Of a DNA stretch of 64,000 nucleotides, positions 45,591 to 53,388 are shown in pieces. Both the position numbers and the translations under genes were made by a program. The stretch spans positions 1,612,001-1,676,000 of the forward strand of contig NZ_CP038436.1 of the NCBI RefSeq assembly GCF_004683965.1, written 5' to 3'. The DNA is from Nocardioides seonyuensis. Lineage in GTDB: Bacteria; Actinomycetota; Actinomycetes; Propionibacteriales; Nocardioidaceae. Numbering within the stretch: the stretch's first letter is position 1; each line of letters begins with the position of its first letter. The notes under the pieces are model-generated. The model had not been told where the DNA came from, made no database searches, and worked only from the letters and a program-made list of their open reading frames with translations.

Positions 45591-48005
45591 GTGAGTGCCA
45601 AGAAGCGCAGGGCGTCGGGCCCGCCGGTGAAGCGGCGGCCGAAGAAGCCTCGTACGACCAAGGAGCGCCTGCGCAGCGCTGCCAAGACGGTCCTCGTCCT
45701 CGGTGCCGTGGGCGTGCTCGTGCTGGCCGGCGTCCTCGTCGTGCTCTACCAGGCGATCGGCATCCCCCAGCCCAACTCGGCGTTCCAGGCGCAGACGACC
45801 TTCGTCTACTACCAGGACGGCAAGACCCAGCTCGGCACCTACTACGAGGACCAGAACCGCGTCTCGATCCCTTACGACGAGATGCCGCAGACCATCCAGG
45901 ACGCGGTGGTCGCCGCGGAGAACCAGACCTTCTGGAGCGACAAGGGCATCGACCCCCGCGGCATCCTCCGCGCGGCGTTCCAGAACGCCTCCCAGGGCAC
46001 CACCCAGGGGGCCTCGACCATCACCCAGCAGTACGTCAAGATCCTCTACCTCACCAGCGAGCAGAGCTACGAGCGCAAGATCAAGGAAGCCATCGTCTCG
46101 CTGAAGATCCAGCAGCAGATGAGCAAGAAGGAAGTCCTGGAGGGCTACCTCAACACCATCTACTTCGGTCGCGGCGCCTACGGCATCCAGGCCGCGGCAC
46201 AGGCCTACTTCGACAAGGACGCCCAGGACCTCAACCTTCGTGAGTCCGCCGTGCTCGCCGCGGTCCTCAACAACCCCAGCCGGTTCGACCCGGCTGGTGG
46301 GAAGGACGCCAAGGAGGAGCTACGGGTCCGCTACGACAACGTGCTCACCCAGATGGCGGAGATGGAGTCGATCACCGAGGAGCAGCGGGCCAAGGCGGCG
46401 AAGCGGCTTCCCAAGTTCCCCAAGATCGCGGCCCAGAGCCAGTACGGCGGCCAGAAGGGCCACATGCTCGCCCTGGTCAAGAAGGAGATCCTCGACCGCG
46501 GGATCGCCTCCGAGGACCAGATCGACGGCGGCGGCCTCCAGATCACCACGACCTTCGACCCCGAGGTGATGCGGGAGGTCGAGGAGTCGGTCACCGAGCA
46601 GCGCCCCGACGCCGGCATGCCCGGTGATCCCGGCAACGACGAGCTGCACGTCGCGGCCGCCTCGGTCGACACCAGCAATGGCGCCCTGCTCGGCTTCTAC
46701 GGCGGTCAGGACTACCTCAAGTCGCAGATCAACTGGGCCGTCGCCGGCGGCATGGCCGGGTCGACCTTCAAGGCCGCCACCGACGTCGCCGCGATCCGCG
46801 ACGGCTTCTCGCTCAACGACACCTTCGAGGGCAACAGCCCCATCGACATCGCCGGCACCGAGTTCGAGAACCAGGGCGACACCGACTACGGCTCGGGCGT
46901 CTCGATGATCACCGCGACCGAGAACTCCATCAACACCGCCTTCGTCGACATGGTCGACTCGATGGAGGACGGCCCGCAGAAGGTCATCCAGGCCGCGGAG
47001 GACATGGGCATCCCCGGAGCAGAGCCTGCCGGCTTCGGCATCCCGGACAAGTCGGTGGACATCCAGGAGAACGTCGGCGTCACCCTGGGCACGGCCCAGG
47101 TCAGCCCGATCAACATGGCCAACGCCTACGCCACGCTGGCCAACGGCGGCGTCCGCAACGACGTTCACGTGGTGCAGAAGGTCGTCGACCGGTCGGGGGA
47201 GACCCTCTACGAGGTCTCCGACACGAGCGAGCGCACCATCGACGAGGACATCACCTCCGACGTCACCTACGCCCTCCAGCAGGTGGTGGAGGAGGGCTCC
47301 GGGACCGAGGCGCTCGCCCTCGAGCGACCCGCGGCGGGCAAGACCGGCACCGCGACCAACGACGATGGCGACGTGACGTCGTCGTGGTTCGTGGGCTACA
47401 CGCCGCAGGTCTCGACGGCGGTGATGTACGTCCGCGGCAACGGCCGCGGTCCGCTCGACGTGCCGAGACCCGACGGTGCCGACCTCTGGCTCCCCACCAG
47501 CTCCGACGGCAAGTCCGGCTACTTCGGCGGCAACTACCCCGCCAAGACGTGGACGGCGCTCATGCAGCGGGTGATGGAGGGCATGGAGGTCGAGGAGTTC
47601 CCCGAGCCGGCCTACGTCGACGGCGACGCCCCGGACGACGGTCACGAGTACACCCCGCCGCCGTCGCAGCCCTCGCCCACCAAGCGCCCCAGCAAGCCGA
47701 CCAAGTCGCCGACGTTCGGCACCCCCACCGAGACGCCGACGGAGACCCCGACGGAGACCCCGACCGAGACCCCGACGGTCCCGCCGACCGTGCCTCCGAC
47801 GGTCCCGCCGACCGTGCCGCCGACCGTGGTCCCGACGCCCACACCGACGCCCACGCCGACGCCCACACCGACGCCCACGCCGACGCCGACGCCGACCGCC
47901 ACCCCCACGGCCTCGCCGCCTCCGTCGAGCCCGACTCCGACACCCACGTCCACGGCGACGCCGACTGCAGCCACGCCCGCCCGCTCGGGCGCGGACCGGC
48001 ACTGA
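45591..48005 (+). CDS. ponA: Bifunctional penicillin-binding protein (class A, PonA-like)
   Basis: Glycosyltransferase/transpeptidase (804 residues) that polymerises and cross-links peptidoglycan. Basic cytoplasmic start, one membrane helix (about 33-53), GT51 domain with catalytic Glu near 110 ('VAAENQTFWSDKGIDPRG', Asn in place of the usual Asp after it) and 'GASTITQQYVK'; transpeptidase with SxxK 'GSTFKAAT' (Ser about 391), SxN 'ENSINTAF' (446) and KTG 'AGKTGTAT' (584). A Thr/Pro tail of over 100 residues follows. GTG 45591 lies 7 nt after TACTCT (45578-45583); an ATG at 45570 is the alternative. Position matches ponA1 (Rv0050). Confidence 0.93.
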   Translation: MSAKKRRASGPPVKRRPKKPRTTKERLRSAAKTVLVLGAVGVLVLAGVLVVLYQAIGIPQPNSAFQAQTTFVYYQDGKTQLGTYYEDQNRVSIPYDEMPQTIQDAVVAAENQTFWSDKGIDPRGILRAAFQNASQGTTQGASTITQQYVKILYLTSEQSYERKIKEAIVSLKIQQQMSKKEVLEGYLNTIYFGRGAYGIQAAAQAYFDKDAQDLNLRESAVLAAVLNNPSRFDPAGGKDAKEELRVRYDNVLTQMAEMESITEEQRAKAAKRLPKFPKIAAQSQYGGQKGHMLALVKKEILDRGIASEDQIDGGGLQITTTFDPEVMREVEESVTEQRPDAGMPGDPGNDELHVAAASVDTSNGALLGFYGGQDYLKSQINWAVAGGMAGSTFKAATDVAAIRDGFSLNDTFEGNSPIDIAGTEFENQGDTDYGSGVSMITATENSINTAFVDMVDSMEDGPQKVIQAAEDMGIPGAEPAGFGIPDKSVDIQENVGVTLGTAQVSPINMANAYATLANGGVRNDVHVVQKVVDRSGETLYEVSDTSERTIDEDITSDVTYALQQVVEEGSGTEALALERPAAGKTGTATNDDGDVTSSWFVGYTPQVSTAVMYVRGNGRGPLDVPRPDGADLWLPTSSDGKSGYFGGNYPAKTWTALMQRVMEGMEVEEFPEPAYVDGDAPDDGHEYTPPPSQPSPTKRPSKPTKSPTFGTPTETPTETPTETPTETPTVPPTVPPTVPPTVPPTVVPTPTPTPTPTPTPTPTPTPTPTATPTASPPPSSPTPTPTSTATPTAATPARSGADRH
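47728..47895 (+). repeat. Thr-Pro coding repeats in the PBP tail
   Basis: Short in-frame repeats: ACGGAGACCCCG units (Thr-Glu-Thr-Pro), then CCGACCGTGCCT/CCGACGGTCCCG units (Pro-Thr-Val-Pro), then ACGCCCACACCG units (Thr-Pro)n. They encode an extended linker outside the membrane that may reach through the wall. Confidence 0.85.
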
Positions 48006-48009
48006 TCCC

Positions 48010-49098
48010 GTGCCTCCCGCCATGCGCGCGGACGACGCCCCGACGCAGGTCGACCCGGTCGTCGCGACGCTGAGCGAGGTGGTCGGCGGGCCTCTCGGCA
48101 GCCACGCGGGGCACCATCCCTGGTGGTCCCCCCAGCGGGTGCTGCTGGCGACGACGGCGGTCGTGCTCGCCGCGGGGATGGCATCGCGGACGGCCTGCGC
48201 CACCTCGTCGTGGTCGGGCGACACCCAGCCCTACGCCCGGTTGTGCTGGACCGAGCTCGCGGGCGTGCCTGCGTCCCGGGGCTCCGCGCCGTGGCCCGCG
48301 TCGGGCCTCACCCGGGCCGCGGAACGCCTCGCGGCCCCGCTGCCCGGAGGGGACCAGGTCGCCACGGTCGCGGTCCTGGGGCTCCTGCTCGCAGCCCTGG
48401 CGCTGGTGGCGACCGTGCTCCTCGCGCGCCTGGACGGCTCGAGCCCGTGGGCCGCGGCCGGCTGGGCCGCGGCGCCCGTGCTCGCGGTCCACTGGCTCTC
48501 CTGGGACCTCGTCGCGGCGCTCGGCGTGTGCCTGGTGCTGTGGGCCTGGACCGTGCGTGACCGGGGCACCCCCGCCCTCCTCGCCACGGCAGTGGGCGGG
48601 TTCCTCCTCGTCACCTTCGCCCATCCGGTGCTCACCACCTCCACCCCGGACACCGGGTCCGTGTGGCTGGTGCTTGAGCAGGCTGCCGGTGCGCAGCAGG
48701 GCAGGGCGGCGCGACTCGTCCTGATGGCCGTCCTCGTCGCGCTCGCCGCGGTCGCCGCACGGGTCGTCGTACGCCGGCACGAGCTCGACGGGGCGGCGGT
48801 CGCCGCCCGGACGGTGCTGGTGCCCGCAGTCGCGGTGCTGCTGCTGGCGCCGTCGGCTCCGCCGGAGGCGGCGCTCCTGCTGCTGCCGCTGGCAGCGGCC
48901 GCCGACCTAGGCTGGCGCGACCTGCTGTTGTGGCAGGGGTGCGAGCTCGTGTCGTGGGCGATCACGGGGTGGTACCTCGCCGGGCTGCTCGCCCCGAGCG
49001 ACGGGGGTGACCCCCGTGCCTACTGGGTGGCGGTCGTCATCCGGTGCGCCGGCCTGATCTGGCTGGCCGTGGCCGCGCTCCGGGCTCGCGCCACTTGA
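48010..49098 (+). CDS. Multi-pass membrane protein, GT87-like (Rv0051-type position)
   Basis: A 362-residue protein with eight to ten hydrophobic segments. 'WSGDTQPYARLCWTELAG' after the first segment resembles the outer loop of GT87 (DUF2029) mannosyltransferase-like proteins, and a conserved membrane protein lies at this place after ponA1 in mycobacteria. Activity is not certain. GTG 48010 begins 4 bp after the PBP stop, so the two form an operon. The TGA stop is the beginning of a 24-bp tandem repeat (49096-49163). Confidence 0.65.
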   Translation: MPPAMRADDAPTQVDPVVATLSEVVGGPLGSHAGHHPWWSPQRVLLATTAVVLAAGMASRTACATSSWSGDTQPYARLCWTELAGVPASRGSAPWPASGLTRAAERLAAPLPGGDQVATVAVLGLLLAALALVATVLLARLDGSSPWAAAGWAAAPVLAVHWLSWDLVAALGVCLVLWAWTVRDRGTPALLATAVGGFLLVTFAHPVLTTSTPDTGSVWLVLEQAAGAQQGRAARLVLMAVLVALAAVAARVVVRRHELDGAAVAARTVLVPAVAVLLLAPSAPPEAALLLLPLAAAADLGWRDLLLWQGCELVSWAITGWYLAGLLAPSDGGDPRAYWVAVVIRCAGLIWLAVAALRARAT

Positions 49099-49163
49099 CG
49101 TCGACCCTGTCGCGCGGGCTGACGTCGAGCCTGTCGCTCTACTTGACGTCGACCCTGTCGAAG
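49096..49163. repeat. 24-bp tandem repeat at the junction of two convergent genes
   Basis: Three copies in exact 24-base register: starting at 49096, 49120 and 49144, each beginning TGACGTCGAsCCTGTCG. The first holds the stop of the GT87-like gene; the third codes for the last residues (FDRVDVK) of the racemase-like gene on the minus strand. The period is in frame with that gene, so the two outer copies look like its duplicated 3' end. Confidence 0.9.
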
Positions 49164-50221
49164 TGGGTCGCGGTGAACCGCACCCTCACCTCGACGTCCT
49201 CGCCCACCTGGGGCACCCGCGCCCCCTGTGGGAGGAAGAGCATCGAGGCCTGCATGTGGGGCGGCTCGGCGAAGAGGCGCTGCTTGCCGTCCAACGAGAA
49301 CGGCGACCGCACGAAGCCCACGGCGTCGAGGCCGCCCCTGGCGATCGTGGCCGCGCGGGAGCGCAGCGACTGGTCGCCGGTCGGAGCCTCGAGCCCGATG
49401 CCGTGCGCGGTGCCTCCGCTGACCACGACGAGGTGTCCGCCCTTGGGTGCGGACCGGCCGCGGTACCCGAACGTCTCACCCCGCTCGAGGGCGTGGACGT
49501 CGAGGACCGTCGCCGTCACCCGCAGGGCACCGCGGTCGCCCAGCCACAGGTCGGTGCCGATCCGCGGCCGGATAGTGAAGTCGGGGTGGCTGGCCCGCAA
49601 CCGCGCGAGCTCGTCGGGGGTGAGGTGGCTGACGAGGACGGTGCGGGTGGTGGCTCCGGTCGCGACCACGTCGTTCAACAGGCGCGTCACCTCGCCCACG
49701 TGGGACCCGGCGCGCAGCGGCAGGTGCTGCGCGACCCCGACCAGGCCGCGCAGGCGACGCTGCGCGACCACGCCCACTGCCTCCTCGAGCTCGCGCCGGG
49801 TCATCCCGTGGCGCCGCATCGAGGTGAGCTGCTCGAGCACGAAGCGTGCACCCGGGTCGCGGTCGGTGAGCTCGACCAGGTCGTCCAGCCGGCTGACCGT
49901 GTGGACGAGGCGAGCAGCCACGGTCGAGGGCGCGTCCTCGGCGGCACCCCGGGGCCGCCACGGCGTCAGGACCAGCACGTCGCCGTGGAAGCGGGTCGCG
50001 ACGTCGGCGACCTCGGAGTAGGTGCCGACAGCCAGCAGGTCGACCGGAGGCGCGGAGGGCTCGAGGTGCTCGGAGAGCCACTGGGTACGACGGGCCAGCC
50101 GGCCGACGCCGAAGCCGTAGCCGTTGCCCTTGGCCACCGGGACGATCCCGGGGTTGCGGCCGACCACCTCGAGCAGGTGGCGACGCCAGCGCTCCCCGTC
50201 GACGGTCAGGGTCAGGGTCAC
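49139..50221 (-). CDS. Alanine-racemase-like PLP protein
   Basis: A 360-residue protein with the alanine racemase layout: N-terminal barrel with the PLP Lys in 'IVPVAKGNGYGFGVGRLA', and a C-terminal beta domain with 'ETFGYRGRSAPKGGHLVVVSGG', the place of the usual catalytic Tyr loop. Sequence around these sites departs from true racemases, so activity is uncertain. GTG 50221 overlaps the femX stop (GTGA); coupling to a FemX-type enzyme suggests it makes or handles the amino acid put into the peptidoglycan bridge (inference). Confidence 0.8.
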   Translation of the reverse strand: MTLTLTVDGERWRRHLLEVVGRNPGIVPVAKGNGYGFGVGRLARRTQWLSEHLEPSAPPVDLLAVGTYSEVADVATRFHGDVLVLTPWRPRGAAEDAPSTVAARLVHTVSRLDDLVELTDRDPGARFVLEQLTSMRRHGMTRRELEEAVGVVAQRRLRGLVGVAQHLPLRAGSHVGEVTRLLNDVVATGATTRTVLVSHLTPDELARLRASHPDFTIRPRIGTDLWLGDRGALRVTATVLDVHALERGETFGYRGRSAPKGGHLVVVSGGTAHGIGLEAPTGDQSLRSRAATIARGGLDAVGFVRSPFSLDGKQRLFAEPPHMQASMLFLPQGARVPQVGEDVEVRVRFTATHFDRVDVK

Positions 50222-51399
50222 GACGACCGCCGCCGGAGGTAGAGCTCGAACGCCTTGTAGAGCGGCTTGTTGAGGGCGAGGTCCCACTCGCCGGCGTACT
50301 CGACGGCCTCGCCGCCGGTGCCGACCTTGAACTGGATGAGGCCCATGTGGGGGTCGTCCGGATCGAGGGTCTCGGTGATGCCGCGCAGGTCGTAGACGTG
50401 GGCGCCGGACCGGAGCGCGTCGCGGATCATCTCCCACTGGACCGCGTTGGAGCCGCGCACCTCGCGCTTCTCGGTGGAGGAGGCGCCGTAGGAGTACCAG
50501 CTGTGGGTCCCGACACGGATGGAGATGGTGGCGGCCACCAGGTCGTCCTCGTGGTGGGCGAGCCAGAGCGTGAGCCGGTCGTCGGCCTCGCCGTTGAGGG
50601 CGTCGTACATCGTCTCGAAGTAGGAGCGCGGGCGCGGCGTGAAGTGGTCGCGCTCGGCGGTGTGGGCGTAGAGGTCGTGGAACGCGGCGAGGTCGGCGTG
50701 GCTCCCGCGCGTCACCTCAACCCCTGCCTTGGCGGCCTTCTTGATGTTGCGCCGCCACAGCTGGTTCATGCCCTTGAGGACGTCGTCCTCGCTGCGGGGG
50801 CTGCCGTCGCCGTCGACCAGCGGGATCTGGAAGTTGAACTGGGGCTGGCCGGCTGCGAAGCCCCCCTCGACAGCCTGGGGCCGCCAGCCGAGCTCGTGCA
50901 GCTGCGACACCACTCGCGCGCCGGTCTGCGACCGCTCCGAGGGAGGTACGTCGCCCAGGCGACGCACCGAGTCGTCGGCGATCCCGGCCTTCACCTGCTC
51001 CGCCGACCACCGGCGGGTGACGACGGGCGGACCCATCCGCACGGCGAAGGCACCACGCGCGCGGAGGTGGGCCGTCAGCGGGGTGAGCCACGCCCCGAGG
51101 TCGGGGTCGTCCCAGTCGATGACGGGTCCCTCGGGGAGGTAGGCGAGGTAGCGCTTGACCTTCGGCAGCTGGCGGAGCAGCACGAGCCCGGCGCCGCAGA
51201 GCACGCCGTCCCGGCTCCAGCCCACGGACTCGGCGCGCCACTCCGGCTTGACCTCGGCCCACGCGGGCGTCTGCAGGAAGCTCGCCCAAGGGCGGCTCTC
51301 GACGAAGTCGCGGTGCTCCTGCGTGGAGATGGTCCGCACGGTGAGTGGGGCGGTCGGGGAAGAGATGGGGGAAGGGGTGGTCTTGCGGGGGCTGGACAC
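50218..51399 (-). CDS. FemX/FemAB-family peptidoglycan bridge aminoacyltransferase
   Basis: A tRNA-dependent aminoacyltransferase (393 residues, two GNAT folds) that adds the first residue of the interpeptide bridge to the lipid-linked precursor. Typical parts: 'FLQTPAWAEVKPEW', 'LAYLPEGPVIDWDD', 'QLWRRNIKKAAKAGVEV' and 'YDLRGITETLDPDDPHMGLIQFK'. GTG 51399. A 13-bp hairpin lies 15 bp upstream of the start. The racemase-like gene overlaps its end. Confidence 0.92.
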   Translation of the reverse strand: MSSPRKTTPSPISSPTAPLTVRTISTQEHRDFVESRPWASFLQTPAWAEVKPEWRAESVGWSRDGVLCGAGLVLLRQLPKVKRYLAYLPEGPVIDWDDPDLGAWLTPLTAHLRARGAFAVRMGPPVVTRRWSAEQVKAGIADDSVRRLGDVPPSERSQTGARVVSQLHELGWRPQAVEGGFAAGQPQFNFQIPLVDGDGSPRSEDDVLKGMNQLWRRNIKKAAKAGVEVTRGSHADLAAFHDLYAHTAERDHFTPRPRSYFETMYDALNGEADDRLTLWLAHHEDDLVAATISIRVGTHSWYSYGASSTEKREVRGSNAVQWEMIRDALRSGAHVYDLRGITETLDPDDPHMGLIQFKVGTGGEAVEYAGEWDLALNKPLYKAFELYLRRRSS

Positions 51400-51413
51400 A
51401 GGGCGAGGCTACA

Positions 51414-51450
51414 AGGGGCCAGACGCACCCCCCGCGCGCGTCTGGCCCCT
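51414..51450 (-). promoter_or_regulatory. Hairpin in the femX leader
   Basis: AGGGGCCAGACGC (51414-51426) pairs perfectly with GCGTCTGGCCCCT (51438-51450) around an 11-base C/G-rich loop. It is 15 bp upstream of the femX GTG. No gene on either strand ends near it, so it is not an obvious terminator; it may regulate femX. Confidence 0.6.
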
Positions 51451-51689
51451 GCACACAGGAGACGCATCGACCGGGGAAATGGTTGCGACGGTGTCGAAGT
51501 ACAACGTTTCGTCTTGCTTTGGTTGGGATAGTCCCTAGGAACCACTAGGAATAGCCCATCTGGGGGGTGTGCCATCCCCCATTCGGGCAATACTCCCGTG
51601 ACGCGTGGGCGTGACCTAGCCGCCTCCTCGTCGTTTATCACCCTTGCCACCGAAACCCGGTCGGTCAGCCCCAACGGAGGAGCCCCACC
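51451..51689. other. femX / surface protein divergent intergenic region
   Basis: No gene seen. It must contain the femX promoter (minus) and that of the surface protein (plus). Notable: a close direct repeat CCTAGGAAcCACTAGGAAT (51533-51551), an imperfect hairpin TGGGGGG/CCATCCCCCA around 51560-51580, and CGGAGGAG before the surface protein ATG. Confidence 0.45.
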
Positions 51690-52742
51690 ATGTCTGCCCC
51701 GCATCGCGCCACTCGAGCCCGCAGCAGCCTGGCTGCTGTCGCGGCCCTCGTCCTCGGGTCTACCTTCGCCGCAGCCGCCGTGCCGGCGTTCGCAGTGCCC
51801 GGCAACGGCAACGGCAATGCCGGGGACCCCCGCGGCAACAACGGAACCGTGAAGATCGCCCCCTACGGCGAGATGGACGGCATCCCGCAGAACACCCCGC
51901 ACGTGGGATGCGTCTTCCAGGTCGAGTGGTACGGCTTCGACGAGGGACCCGGGATCATCTCGCAGGTCACGTTCGAGGAGCAGGCACCCACCACCGGTGT
52001 CGGCATGACCGTCAACGGACCCTCGTCCGTCTTCGTCGGGGATGACCCGCAGAGCGGCGCCGGCACCGACTCCGGCCACGACGGCACGCAGGTCTACACG
52101 CTCTCCTTCACCGGCGCGCCCCACGCACAGCAGGGCTACCACGTGAAGCTCACGATCAACACTCCCGGCTCGCAGGGCGCCGACGTCAAGCACAAGGTCT
52201 TCTGGGTGGAGGGCTGCAACCCCCCCACCCCGACCGAGACGCCGACCGAGACGCCCACCGAGAAGCCGACCGAGAAGCCGACGGAGAAGCCGACGGAGAA
52301 GCCGTCCGAGACCCCCTCGGTGACCCCCTCCGTCACGCCGTCCGTGACGCCCAGCGTCACCCCGGAGGTCACGCCGTCCGTCACGCCGACCACCGAGGTG
52401 GCGCCGACGACCGCCGTGTCGCCGACCACGACTCCCACCCCGGAGGTGCTGGGTGAGGAGGAAGAGGCCGAGCAGCCCCAGGTCGAGGCGCCCGAGGCCG
52501 AGGTGCTCGGCGTCCAGGCATCTGCCCCCCAGCCGCAGAAGGCTGCCAGTGCTCCTGCCCAGGCACCCGCCGCTGCCCTGCCGCTCGCAGTCGCAGCCGG
52601 GAGCGACGCTGCCGACGAGGCTGTCGCGGCCGGCCCCCTGGCCGAGCAGGACGAGGCCACCCGATCGCTGATGGCCATGCTCCTGGTGCTCCTCAGCGGC
52701 GCCCTCGGTGGCGCGGCCTGGTACCGACAGGCTCGTGGCTGA
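51690..52742 (+). CDS. Secreted Thr/Pro-rich surface protein with C-terminal anchor
   Basis: A 350-residue protein: signal peptide ending 'VPAFA-VPGNG', a small folded domain with two Cys ('PHVGCVFQVEW', 'WVEGCNPP'), a Thr-Pro repeat stalk (TETPTEKPTEKP..., SVTPSVTP...), an acidic/Ala-rich part, a membrane helix (about 327-345) and the tail YRQARG. It has the architecture of a sortase substrate but no LPxTG; the nearest candidate is LPLAV at about 297-301. The sortase gene overlaps its end by 8 bp. A strong site (GGAGGAG) precedes the ATG. Function unknown; a wall-linked adhesin or structural stalk is possible. Confidence 0.75.
   Translation: MSAPHRATRARSSLAAVAALVLGSTFAAAAVPAFAVPGNGNGNAGDPRGNNGTVKIAPYGEMDGIPQNTPHVGCVFQVEWYGFDEGPGIISQVTFEEQAPTTGVGMTVNGPSSVFVGDDPQSGAGTDSGHDGTQVYTLSFTGAPHAQQGYHVKLTINTPGSQGADVKHKVFWVEGCNPPTPTETPTETPTEKPTEKPTEKPTEKPSETPSVTPSVTPSVTPSVTPEVTPSVTPTTEVAPTTAVSPTTTPTPEVLGEEEEAEQPQVEAPEAEVLGVQASAPQPQKAASAPAQAPAAALPLAVAAGSDAADEAVAAGPLAEQDEATRSLMAMLLVLLSGALGGAAWYRQARG
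52222..52440 (+). repeat. Thr-Pro stalk repeats
   Basis: In-frame repeats in the surface protein gene: CCGACCGAGACG/CCGACGGAGAAG units (Thr-Glu-Thr-Pro and Thr-Glu-Lys-Pro) followed by CCGTCCGTCACG-type units (Ser-Val-Thr-Pro). They are like those in the PBP tail but differ in the residues used. Confidence 0.85.
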
Positions 52743-53370
52743 CCTGACCCGCGCACGGCGCGGCCGACGCCTCACCCACGTGGTGCTGGCGTCGGCCGTG
52801 CCCGCTCTCGTGCTCTCCGGGCTGGCACTCCAGCGCGGAGACGGCGGGGCCCCCCGCGCGGAGGACGTCCCGGCACCACCTCGGCTGCAGCCGATCAGCT
52901 CCGCTCCAGCCGCGGTCGAGACGCCCCCGCCACCCGGCGCTCCGCGACGCGTCCTGATCCCGAGCCTCGACGTGCGAGCCCAGGTCGACGCCATCAAGGC
53001 GGTCGACCGCACCATCGTCCCGCCGGCCGACCCGCAGCGCCTCGGCTGGTGGCGCGGCGGCGCTCGACCGGGCGACCCCGGCACGGCCGTCATCACCGGG
53101 CACACCGTCCACACCGGCGGAGGGGCGCTCGACGACCTCGAGGACCTGCAGCCCGGTGACGAGGTCATCGTGGCCGACGGTCGCACGCAGGTGTCGTACG
53201 ACGTCACCTCGGTCCGGATCTACTCCACCGACGAGGTGGCGCGACAGCACCGCCGGCTCTTCAGGCAGGGCGGGGCCCCTCGCCTGATGCTGGTCACGTG
53301 CGAGGACTGGGACGGCGAGACCTATCTCAGCAGCGTGGTCGTGATGGCCGAGCCGCGCGAGGGCGACTGA
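52735..53370 (+). CDS. Sortase, class E/F-like
   Basis: A membrane-anchored transpeptidase (211 residues): N-terminal helix ('VVLASAVPALVLSGLAL'), Pro-rich spacer, then the sortase barrel 'RVLIPSLDVRAQVDAI'. The catalytic His is near 123 ('VITGHTVHTGG') and the Cys near 189 ('LMLVTCEDWDG'). After the Cys the usual Arg (as in YRDN of class F) is not seen: the strand reads 'ETYLSSVVVMAE'. GTG 52735 overlaps the surface protein gene by 8 bp, so the pair is translated together. Confidence 0.88.
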   Translation: MADLTRARRGRRLTHVVLASAVPALVLSGLALQRGDGGAPRAEDVPAPPRLQPISSAPAAVETPPPPGAPRRVLIPSLDVRAQVDAIKAVDRTIVPPADPQRLGWWRGGARPGDPGTAVITGHTVHTGGGALDDLEDLQPGDEVIVADGRTQVSYDVTSVRIYSTDEVARQHRRLFRQGGAPRLMLVTCEDWDGETYLSSVVVMAEPREGD

Positions 53371-53388
53371 CCGAACGCTCCTGGTCCG

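Noticed and set aside
47728..47895. Regular short repeats as a possible CRISPR array
   Set aside because: The units are 12 bp or shorter, in frame and without spacers; they encode a Thr-Pro tail.
49096..49163. 24-bp repeat as CRISPR or attachment site
   Set aside because: The copies are directly adjacent without spacers, and no integrase or cas gene is near.
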